Shown: positions 1-5,269 of the stretch, one piece after another
Layout of the letters: the number at the start of each line of letters is the position of its first letter
Numbering within the stretch: the first letter of the stretch is position 1
Source of the DNA: an archaeon
GTDB lineage: Archaea; EX4484-52; B79-G9
Reading direction: 5' to 3'
DNA length: 9,309 nt
NCBI GenBank assembly: GCA_030594585.1
Contig: JAUVEX010000034.1
Span: forward strand, 1 to 9,309
Translations under genes and position numbers: made by a program
The notes under the pieces: generated by a model
Told to the model about the DNA's origin: nothing
What the model saw: the letters and a program-made list of their open reading frames with translations, nothing else
Databases searched by the model: none

Positions 1-7
1 ATTACTT

Positions 8-274
8 ATGAGTCGTGGTGTTCTTGCAACATTTAAGATAATGCCTGAAAGTCCGGAAGTGGATCTTGAGGCGCTTAAAAATACAATAAAAACCTTTGAA
101 ACTATCGGGGAGATAAGGGATTTTAAGGAAGAGCCAATAGCTTTTGGATTGAAATCACTTTCCGTATTGACCCTTATAGCCGATGAAGGCGGGCTTACAG
201 AAAAAATAGAAAACAAATTGTCCGAACTTGAAGGTGTGCAATCAGTTGAGACTGTTGGTGTAACACTCATCTGA
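8..274 (+). CDS. ef1b: Archaeal elongation factor 1-beta (aEF-1B nucleotide exchange factor)
   Basis: This 88-residue protein is the archaeal EF-1beta, the guanine-nucleotide exchange factor that recharges EF-1alpha with GTP during translation elongation in the cytoplasm. The family pattern is clear: an N-terminal beta strand leading into FKIMPESPEVDLEAL (residues 9-23), a helix, then IGEIRDFKEEPIAFGLKSL (about 33-51), and a C-terminal strand ending in VQSVETVGVTLI. Family members are usually close to 90 residues, so the gene looks complete. Only seven bases precede the ATG, so its promoter and upstream partner cannot be judged. A T-rich tract directly follows the stop, which suggests the transcript ends there and FEN1 downstream is separate. 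The identification is firm; the gene shows nothing unusual. Confidence 0.93.
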   Translation: MSRGVLATFKIMPESPEVDLEALKNTIKTFETIGEIRDFKEEPIAFGLKSLSVLTLIADEGGLTEKIENKLSELEGVQSVETVGVTLI

Positions 275-277
275 TTG

Positions 278-292
278 TTTTTTTTCTTTTTT
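278..292 (+). terminator. T-tract terminator after EF-1beta
   Basis: Four bases after the EF-1beta stop lies a run of eight T, one C and six T (278-292). Archaeal RNA polymerase terminates at such oligo-T stretches without needing a hairpin. Right after it there is a small dyad, GTGTG (297-301) with CACAC (307-311) around a five-base loop. The rest of the 275-408 gap holds this, the hairpin at 346-362 and the FEN1 promoter; I see no small gene in it. Confidence 0.6.
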
Positions 293-345
293 AATTGTGT
301 GTAACCCACACCACCAAAGCAATTAAAAAGCTTGAACTGCTCTAA

Positions 346-370
346 ATGAACCCATAGTTCATGATTTTTT
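346..370 (+). terminator. Hairpin followed by T6, upstream of FEN1
   Basis: ATGAAC (346-351) and GTTCAT (357-362) form a perfect 6-bp stem around the loop CCATA, and two bases later comes a run of six T (365-370). It has the form of an intrinsic terminator, possibly a second stop signal for the EF-1beta transcript. It also sits only about 14 bases upstream of the FEN1 TATA box, so a regulator operator is an alternative reading. A similar hairpin with a CATA loop and T-run occurs at 5270-5297. Confidence 0.35.
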
Positions 371-375
371 ATTCA

Positions 376-385
376 CATATATATT
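376..385 (+). promoter_or_regulatory. TATA box of FEN1
   Basis: CATATATATT at 376-385 is centred about 28 bases upstream of the ATG at 409, the distance expected when an archaeal transcript starts at or very near the start codon. No Shine-Dalgarno sequence lies between it and the ATG. This supports leaderless transcription and the inner start codon; the upstream in-frame ATG at 361 lies before the TATA box. Confidence 0.6.
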
Positions 386-408
386 TTTTGCCTGTTAATT
401 CTACCATT

Positions 409-1434
409 ATGGGTGTAAAGATAACACAAATTGTTCCGAAAGAAGATATAGATATAACAAAGCTTTCGGGAAAAACAATAGCAGTTGATGCATTAAATAC
501 AATTTACCAATTCTTGTCAATCATCCGCCAGTATGATGGAAGCCCCCTTGCAGATGATCAGGGGCGCACAACATCACATCTTTCAGGAATTTTTTACCGC
601 TCATTAAACCAGATGATTGCAGGTGTCCGCCTTGTTTATGTTTTTGACGGAAAGCCGCCGGAATTTAAAAGCGCAGTCAATAACGAACGGACCAAAAAAA
701 GAGCAGAAGCGCATGAAAAATGGATGAACGCAAAAGAGGACGGAAATTTTGAAGAAGCAAAAAAGCACGCTCAGGCTTCCGTTAAAATAACCGATGAAAT
801 CATAAAAGAATCAAAAGAACTTCTTAGCGCAATGGGCATTCCTGTTGTGCAGGCTCCTTCAGAAGGCGAGGCACAGGCAGCAGTAATGGCAAGAAAAGGC
901 ATTGTATTTGCCGCAGCATCATCTGATTTTGACACGCTTCTTTTCGGCACCCCCAGACTTATAAGAAACTTAAACATTACTGGTAAAAGAAAAATTCCCG
1001 GAACATCAATTTATCGAGAAGTAAAACCCGAAATAATACATCTTGAAAAAGCGCTTTCAACTCTTGGGCTTTCAAGAGAGCAGTTGATATCTTTAGGTAT
1101 TTTGGTGGGAACAGACTACAATCCGGGAGGAATTGCGGGCCTTGGACCTAAAAAGGCACTCGCATTTGTGAAAAAACACAAAAACTTTGATAAAATCTTT
1201 GAGAATATTGAATGGAATTTCAACATACAACCAAAAGAAATATGTGATTTTTTCATGAACCCCCCAACAGAAAATGATTTAGACATTACACAAAAAGAAG
1301 CAGACCCTGAAAAAATAAAAAAAATATTGTGTGAAAAGCATAATTTTTCAGATGAACGAGTTGCTTCCATGCTAAAAAAATTGGATATTCTAAAAGAACA
1401 AAAAAAACAGACAACACTAGGCAAATGGGGCTAA
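409..1434 (+). CDS. fen: Flap endonuclease 1 (FEN1)
   Basis: A structure-specific 5' nuclease that removes RNA-primer flaps during Okazaki fragment maturation and long-patch repair, working with the PCNA clamp. With the start at 409 it is 341 residues, the usual archaeal length. The metal-binding acidic residues fall at D27, D80, E152, E154, D173, D175 and D236, the same numbers as in Pyrococcus FEN1. The N region (VDALNTIYQFL) and I region (APSEGEAQA, SSDFDTLLFG) are intact, and the helix-two-turn-helix GTDYNPGGIAGLGPKKAL lies at about 234-251. The mature N-terminus MGVK matters because the N-terminal glycine packs at the active site in this family, so the in-frame ATG 48 bases upstream is rejected. 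The extreme C-terminus QTTLGKWG is a PCNA-interacting motif with a glycine where a second aromatic is usual. The gene is probably monocistronic with its own TATA box. Confidence 0.96.
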   Translation: MGVKITQIVPKEDIDITKLSGKTIAVDALNTIYQFLSIIRQYDGSPLADDQGRTTSHLSGIFYRSLNQMIAGVRLVYVFDGKPPEFKSAVNNERTKKRAEAHEKWMNAKEDGNFEEAKKHAQASVKITDEIIKESKELLSAMGIPVVQAPSEGEAQAAVMARKGIVFAAASSDFDTLLFGTPRLIRNLNITGKRKIPGTSIYREVKPEIIHLEKALSTLGLSREQLISLGILVGTDYNPGGIAGLGPKKALAFVKKHKNFDKIFENIEWNFNIQPKEICDFFMNPPTENDLDITQKEADPEKIKKILCEKHNFSDERVASMLKKLDILKEQKKQTTLGKWG

Positions 1435-1494
1435 TCAAAAACCAATAATATCTCAATTAAAAATCATGCCAAAAAAGGGTCAATTCTTCAAAAC

Positions 1495-1502
1495 ATATAT
1501 AC
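1495..1502 (+). promoter_or_regulatory. TATA box of the isomerase-CYTH-RuBisCO cluster
   Basis: ATATATAC at 1495-1502, inside ACATATATAC, is centred about 27 bases before the ATG at 1526, and no Shine-Dalgarno sequence precedes that ATG. It points to a leaderless transcript starting at the isomerase and reading on into the CYTH and RuBisCO genes. It lies inside the longer reading frame that begins at 1466, which argues against that earlier start. Confidence 0.55.
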
Positions 1503-1525
1503 TCCCAACACACATAAAATATAAT

Positions 1526-2323
1526 ATGGAGTTAAATAATATTGAAAAGACGATAAAAGACATCAAAACTCTTAAAATACAAGGCGCCCGCGCTGTTGCT
1601 ATTGCAGGTATTGGTATTCTTCAAGAGATTCATAAAGTCTCCGGATTTAGCGATGATTTCGAATATATGTGCGATAGGCTCGAAAAAACGCGGCCAACCG
1701 CAGTTCCCATGCACAACGCAATTGAGATGATAAAAACCAAAAGAAATGAATCTGTTTTTGAAGATCTTCTTTACTTTCTTGAGAACTCAAAAGAAAAAAT
1801 AGCCGCCCACACGCAAACAACCATAAATGAAGGCGCCACATACATAACACACTGCCATTCGAGCGAAGTTATTGCAGCATTTAAGATGGCAAAAAGAGAA
1901 GGCAAAAATTTTAGGGTACTTGTAACAGAAACAAGACCCATGCTCCAGGGGAAAATAACTGCAAAAGAGCTTATGGATGCAGGAATTCCCGTCACATATA
2001 TTGTTGATTCTGCAGCATCAAGTTTTATGAGACAGACAAATGCGGTAATAATGGGTATTGATTCAATAAGAGAAGAAGGCGTATACAACAAAATAGGGTC
2101 TTATGCAATAGCACTTGCGGCAAAGAAAGCAGGAGCCCCGGTTTATTTTCTAGGAAATACCCTAAAAATTGATAGGCGAGAAACAATAATGATTGAAGAG
2201 CGCCCTTCAAAAGAAGTAATTGACTTAAGGACCTTAAAGGGTGCAGACATAAAAAACCCCGCATTTGACATGACGCCGTGGAGCCTAATTGAGGCAGTAA
2301 TAACCGAGCGCGGCAAATACTAA
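1526..2323 (+). CDS. Ribose-1,5-bisphosphate isomerase (eIF2B-like fold)
   Basis: This enzyme converts ribose-1,5-bisphosphate to ribulose-1,5-bisphosphate, feeding RuBisCO in the archaeal AMP degradation pathway. From the ATG at 1526 it has 265 residues. Family landmarks include IQGARAVAIAG near the N-terminus, KTRPTAVPMHNAI (about 54-66), THCHSSEV with the catalytic cysteine C110, TETRPMLQGKITAKEL, IVDSAASSFM, MGIDSI with the catalytic aspartate D179, and NKIGSYAIALAA. In the characterised Thermococcus enzyme the corresponding pair is Cys133 and Asp202; presence of both favours the isomerase over a regulatory eIF2B subunit. It ends soon after NPAFDMTPWSLIEAVITERGKY and lacks roughly 25 C-terminal residues found in Thermococcus. 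The in-frame ATG at 1466 would add 20 residues spanning the TATA box and is less likely. RuBisCO lies two genes downstream, which supports the role. Confidence 0.88.
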   Translation: MELNNIEKTIKDIKTLKIQGARAVAIAGIGILQEIHKVSGFSDDFEYMCDRLEKTRPTAVPMHNAIEMIKTKRNESVFEDLLYFLENSKEKIAAHTQTTINEGATYITHCHSSEVIAAFKMAKREGKNFRVLVTETRPMLQGKITAKELMDAGIPVTYIVDSAASSFMRQTNAVIMGIDSIREEGVYNKIGSYAIALAAKKAGAPVYFLGNTLKIDRRETIMIEERPSKEVIDLRTLKGADIKNPAFDMTPWSLIEAVITERGKY

Positions 2324-2346
2324 TAGTACCGGCATAAGTGGCTTTT

Positions 2347-2883
2347 ATGATTGAAACCGAAATAAAAATCAAAGTAGATGATTTCAAAAACATACAAAAA
2401 AAATTAAATTCCTTCGGTGCAAAAAAGATTTCTTCTGTTTTTGAGAAAAATATTGTTTTTGATACTGAAAAAAAAGAATTAAAGAAAAAAGACTGCTTTT
2501 TAAGGGTGCGGGAAGACAAAAAAGCAACATTATGCTTTAAAGGCCCGCGGGGAAAAACAAACATGAAAAAGAGAGAAGAAATTGAGTTTGAAATACTGGA
2601 TGCTAAAAAAGCAGAACAGTTCCTTATGCGATTGGGTTTTGATAAAAAATTGCGCTATGAGAAAAATCGGGAATCGTGGGATTTCAAAAAAACCGAGATT
2701 GTACTTGATGAGCTTCCGTTCGGCAAGTTCATAGAAATTGAAGGAAACGAAAAAGATATCAACGCAGCAGCAAAAATATTAGGTTATAACAAAAAAGAAT
2801 TTATCACAAAAACATATTTTGAGCTTGCAGAAGAAGCAGGAATAAAAAAAGACATAATTTTTGGAGATGATACAAATGGATAA
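2347..2883 (+). CDS. CYTH-domain protein (class IV adenylate cyclase / triphosphatase family)
   Basis: A 178-residue single-domain protein of the CYTH superfamily, a tunnel-fold group that binds triphosphates with divalent metal. Visible signatures are the N-terminal ExExK motif (E3, E5, K7 in IETEIKIK), LRVR (52-55), the basic strand TLCFKGP (61-67), REEIEFE (77-83), RYEKNRESW (about 103-111) and the acidic strand DELPFGKFIEIEG (121-133). Members act as CyaB-type adenylate cyclases, inorganic triphosphatases or thiamine triphosphatases, and sequence alone does not choose between these. It starts 23 bases after the isomerase stop and its end overlaps rbcL by eight bases, so it is embedded in the AMP/RuBisCO cluster; a nucleotide-linked substrate is a reasonable inference only. 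A GTG nine bases upstream (2338) is an alternative start; the ATG at 2347 gives the usual M-x-E-x-E beginning. Confidence 0.85.
   Translation: MIETEIKIKVDDFKNIQKKLNSFGAKKISSVFEKNIVFDTEKKELKKKDCFLRVREDKKATLCFKGPRGKTNMKKREEIEFEILDAKKAEQFLMRLGFDKKLRYEKNRESWDFKKTEIVLDELPFGKFIEIEGNEKDINAAAKILGYNKKEFITKTYFELAEEAGIKKDIIFGDDTNG
2863..2871 (+). promoter_or_regulatory. Shine-Dalgarno site of rbcL
   Basis: GGAGATGAT (2863-2871) differs by one base from the full 16S complement GGAGGTGAT and ends four bases before the ATG at 2876. It lies in the last codons of the CYTH gene. It selects the ATG at 2876 over the in-frame TTG at 2861, which lies upstream of the site, and the ATG at 2867, which lies inside it. 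Confidence 0.7.
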
Positions 2884-4147
2884 GACATTGGACTATATTG
2901 ACCTTAAATACGCGCCGACAAAAAACGACCTTGTAGTGCTTTACAGAGTTGAGCCAAACAAGATATCTATTGAAACTGCTTGCGAACATCTGGCCGCAGA
3001 ATCGTCAATAGGCACATGGACCAAAATATCTACAATGAACCCGCGAGTTGCAAAAAAACTAAAACCGACTGTTTTCTCAATTGACAAAAAAACAAAAATG
3101 GTAAAACTTGCATACACAAAAGACCTTTTTGAAAACGCAAACATGCCGGAAATCCTATCATCTATTGCAGGAAATATTTTCGGGATGTCTGTTGTTAAAA
3201 ACTTACGGCTTGTCGATATCTCTTTTCCAAAATCAATTGTGGATAGTTTCCCAGGCCCTGCGTTCGGCATTGAAGGCATTAGAAAACTCACCAGAATAAA
3301 AGAAAGGCCTCTTGTCGGAACCATAATAAAACCAAAGGTGGGCTTAAATGAAAAAGAGCATGCACAAGTTGCATACAACGCATGGGTTGGCGGCCTTGAT
3401 GTAGTAAAAGATGATGAAAACCTCACATCCATGAGCTTCAATAATTTCGATTTAAGGGTAAAAGAAACACTCCGTGCAAGAGATATTGCAGAAAGAAAAA
3501 CCGGCGAGAAAAAAATATACATGCCGAATGTAACCGCAGAAACAACAGAAATGCTTCGAAGGGCAAATCTTGTGAAAAAACATGGCGGAGAATACATAAT
3601 GGTGGACATACTCACTCTTGGATGGTCCGCGCTTCAGACATTAAGAAACGCAAATTTAGGGCTCGTGATACATGCGCACAGGGCAATGCATGCAGCAGTT
3701 ACACGAAACCCGAAACACGGCATATCCATGTTAGTACTTGCAAAAGTAGCGCGATTGATTGGTGCAGACCAGCTGCATATCGGAACAGCACAGGTAGGAA
3801 AAATGACTGGTGGAAAAGATGAAGTCGTGGATATTGAAAATGCGATTGAAAATTCAAAAACACAGGCCACAGAAAACACACTAGGCCAGGACTGGCAAAA
3901 TATAAAGACAACTCTTGCAGTGGCTTCAGGCGGCCTTCATCCGGGACACATCCCTAAATTACTGTCAAAAATGGGAACAAACATTGTCGCACAATTCGGC
4001 GGCGGATGCCACGGCCACCCAGGGGGCACAATTGCAGGGGCTAAAGCAATAAGGCAGGCAACAGATGCGTATATGAAAAAAATACCGCCAAAAACATACG
4101 CTAAAACAGCACCGGAACTTAAATGTGCGCTAGAGCATTGGAAATGA
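2876..4147 (+). CDS. rbcL: Form III ribulose-bisphosphate carboxylase (RuBisCO) large subunit
   Basis: This 423-residue enzyme fixes CO2 onto ribulose-1,5-bisphosphate to give two 3-phosphoglycerate. Length and motifs match archaeal form III, which salvages ribose from AMP rather than running a Calvin cycle. The catalytic set appears complete: E42 with T47-W48 (ESSIGTW), N100 (GNIFGM), K152 (IKPKVGL), the carbamylated lysine K178 with metal ligands D180 and E181 (GGLDVVKDDEN), H268-R269 (HAHRAMHAA), H301, loop-6 K309 (GTAQVGKMTGG), S351-G352-G353 (SGGLHPG) and the phosphate-binding GGGCHGHPGG (375-384). The spacing from H301 to K309 resembles form II/III rather than plant form I. Its start overlaps the end of the CYTH gene by eight bases, implying translational coupling. 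No small subunit is present, as expected, and I see no phosphoribulokinase, so the substrate presumably comes from the isomerase upstream. Confidence 0.96.
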   Translation: MDKTLDYIDLKYAPTKNDLVVLYRVEPNKISIETACEHLAAESSIGTWTKISTMNPRVAKKLKPTVFSIDKKTKMVKLAYTKDLFENANMPEILSSIAGNIFGMSVVKNLRLVDISFPKSIVDSFPGPAFGIEGIRKLTRIKERPLVGTIIKPKVGLNEKEHAQVAYNAWVGGLDVVKDDENLTSMSFNNFDLRVKETLRARDIAERKTGEKKIYMPNVTAETTEMLRRANLVKKHGGEYIMVDILTLGWSALQTLRNANLGLVIHAHRAMHAAVTRNPKHGISMLVLAKVARLIGADQLHIGTAQVGKMTGGKDEVVDIENAIENSKTQATENTLGQDWQNIKTTLAVASGGLHPGHIPKLLSKMGTNIVAQFGGGCHGHPGGTIAGAKAIRQATDAYMKKIPPKTYAKTAPELKCALEHWK

Positions 4148-4157
4148 TGCAAACATT

Positions 4158-4167
4158 AAAATATATG
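4158..4167 (+). promoter_or_regulatory. TATA-like box before the disordered membrane protein
   Basis: AAAATATATG at 4158-4167 is centred roughly 24 bases before the ATG at 4186, close to the spacing at the other unit-opening genes here. A second A/T box, TATAAA at 4172-4177, is too near the ATG to serve it. A GGA at 4178-4180 could be a weak ribosome site if the gene is instead read from the rbcL transcript, whose stop is only 38 bases upstream. Confidence 0.4.
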
Positions 4168-4185
4168 ATACTATAAAGGATTACT

Positions 4186-4944
4186 ATGTGGGAATTATAT
4201 TTCGGTCTTGCAATTGCATCTCTTGGAACAGCAGCATATATGCAAAAAAAAGGCTCATGGAATGCTAGAACAAAGAAAAAATATATGGAACTGAAAGACA
4301 CAGACAATTTTAGTTATGCTTATACACCCAAAGAAAGAAGGCAGGAAAAACCGGAACCACTCACAGGGCCTAAATCAAAATTTGATTCTCTTTTTGAATA
4401 CGGGCGGCGGGACAATCCGGATATTGATCCTGAAAAGCAAAAACAATTACAAGAAGAAATAGACAAGATAAAAGAAGAAGAACGGCAGGAAAAAATAAAC
4501 CGTCCGGACAACAGGATTGGTGATTTTGGAACAGGATATCCACGACCGGAACCGCAGCAAACGAACATGCAAACAAGCCCTTTTAACTCATTTGAAAATA
4601 AAACACCGTCCTTTGCAACACCGGGAACACAAAATCGTTTTTCTCAGGAACGGACAACTACAACCAACTCAAGCCCTTTTGGCAGTTTACAGGAAAACAC
4701 ACAACAACAAAGCCAAAGCACATTCAATAATACACAAAAACCACAAGGGTCAAGTTTTCTTGGCTCAATCATGGATTCTGCAATGCAGTCAAAAGAAAGA
4801 GAACCACAAACAACAGGATTTGGGGCAATTCCGGAACCAACAAAAACTGTATGGCCCGAACCCGCAGCTGCACCGCAAAAGGAGCCTGAAAAAAAGAAAG
4901 AAGACAAAGACTGGGTTCCTATGGATTTCTTCTCAAACAAGTAA
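4186..4944 (+). CDS. Hypothetical membrane-anchored, largely disordered protein
   Basis: I do not recognise a family. The 252-residue product begins with one hydrophobic segment (about residues 3-19, YFGLAIASLGTAAYM) followed at once by lysines and arginines, as in an N-terminal membrane anchor with the body in the cytoplasm. Residues 82-104 are charged and helical (KQKQLQEEIDKIKEEERQEK), possibly a short coiled coil. Residues about 110-235 are rich in Q, N, S, T and P with recurring phenylalanine patches: SPFNSF (131-136), SPFGSL (164-169), SSFLGS (189-194) and TGFGAI (210-215), plus PEP triplets (57-58 region, 121-123, 217-218, 224-226). After a KEPEKKKEDKD stretch it ends in WVPMDFFSNK, which looks like a short binding motif. 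Such architecture suggests scaffolding or adaptor work at the membrane, but function is unknown. The ATG at 4186 is required to include the hydrophobic segment. Confidence 0.75.
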   Translation: MWELYFGLAIASLGTAAYMQKKGSWNARTKKKYMELKDTDNFSYAYTPKERRQEKPEPLTGPKSKFDSLFEYGRRDNPDIDPEKQKQLQEEIDKIKEEERQEKINRPDNRIGDFGTGYPRPEPQQTNMQTSPFNSFENKTPSFATPGTQNRFSQERTTTTNSSPFGSLQENTQQQSQSTFNNTQKPQGSSFLGSIMDSAMQSKEREPQTTGFGAIPEPTKTVWPEPAAAPQKEPEKKKEDKDWVPMDFFSNK

Positions 4945-4950
4945 CATCAA

Positions 4951-5007
4951 AATTATATACCCCACAATAGAAAACCTTATAAACCTAAAAACATATAAGT
5001 ATAAAAC
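4951..5007 (+). promoter_or_regulatory. Cluster of TATA-like boxes in the 4945-5354 interval
   Basis: Four TATA-like elements lie in tandem after the disordered-protein gene: ATTATATACC (near 4953-4962), CTTATAAACC (near 4976-4985), CATATAAG (4992-4999) and GTATAAAAC (4999-5007). The last two would place a transcription start at roughly 5020-5035, just ahead of the hairpin-rich segment. Some may be chance in AT-rich DNA, but the density fits a promoter for whatever is encoded between 5028 and 5297. Confidence 0.4.
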
Positions 5008-5038
5008 AACAAAACTTCTTTTTGAATTTTGTTTAACT

Positions 5039-5266
5039 TTGAATTTGCGTGCTACGGTTATTGGTCTTTTAGACATACCTTTGAAGGAAGACAAAGGAAT
5101 AAAGCACAAATTCTTATGGGAGATAAAACAAACAATACAAACAATATCGGTGATCTATGTGAATTTAGAAAATTTAGTTGAAATGAAAAGCCAGATGGCT
5201 TTGCGGGGAAATTGGAAAGAAGTAACAAGAATAAACAAAATGATATCTATGAGGGCACAAAACTAA
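5039..5266 (+). CDS. Possible small hypothetical protein (75 aa), alternative to the RNA candidate
   Basis: Reading from TTG at 5039 gives 75 residues ending just before the terminator-like hairpin. I do not recognise it. For coding: the frame is open, first codon positions are mostly purines as in the neighbouring genes, and the C-terminal half (VEMKSQMALRGNWKEVTRINKM) looks like a plausible amphipathic helix. Against: there is no ATG before 5183, no Shine-Dalgarno site is visible before the TTG, the frame stays open far back into the preceding gene and so has no natural beginning, and the same bases form several hairpins. TATA-like boxes at 4991-5007 would suit either a leaderless transcript or an RNA gene. 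Confidence 0.3.
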   Translation: MNLRATVIGLLDIPLKEDKGIKHKFLWEIKQTIQTISVIYVNLENLVEMKSQMALRGNWKEVTRINKMISMRAQN

Positions 5267-5269
5267 TTT

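Noticed and set aside
361..408. In-frame upstream ATG for FEN1 giving 16 extra residues
   Set aside because: The extension is hydrophobic and unlike the family, covers the TATA box, and would remove the conserved MG N-terminus; the inner ATG gives exact catalytic numbering.
1466..1525. In-frame upstream ATG for the isomerase giving 20 extra residues
   Set aside because: The extension contains the TATA box at about 1495-1502 and has no family similarity; the ATG at 1526 fits the promoter spacing.
2338..2346. GTG start for the CYTH protein
   Set aside because: The ATG nine bases later places the ExExK motif at the usual distance from the N-terminus; GTG remains possible but less likely.
2025..2564. 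Minus-strand open frame of 179 codons across the isomerase/CYTH junction
   Set aside because: It spans two well-supported + strand genes and translates to low-complexity Phe/Leu/Ser sequence typical of antisense of Lys/Glu-rich genes.
2861..2875. TTG or ATG starts upstream of the chosen rbcL start
   Set aside because: They overlap or precede the strong Shine-Dalgarno site at 2863-2871, which points to the ATG at 2876.
2941..3615. Long open frame on the minus strand opposite RuBisCO (224 codons)
   Set aside because: It is the antisense shadow of a gene with a complete active site; the translation has no recognisable domain.
4517..4944. Open frame overlapping the disordered protein in another frame
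   Set aside because: CAA/ACA-rich low-complexity DNA lacks stop codons in several frames; the product has no plausible start or domain here. Only its tail after 4944 is considered, as a weak small ORF.
5041..5113. tRNA-like element: a 73-base segment closed by GAATTTG/CAAATTC, like a 7-bp acceptor stem
   Set aside because: There is no T arm with GTTCRA before the 3' strand, no 5-bp anticodon stem with a 7-base loop, and no consensus D arm; it is better treated as a generic stem within the structured-RNA candidate.
5116..5181. Short ATG ORF of 21 codons inside the hairpin-rich segment
   Set aside because: Although GGA-like bases are nearby, it is very short, Asn/Thr-rich and has no supporting feature.
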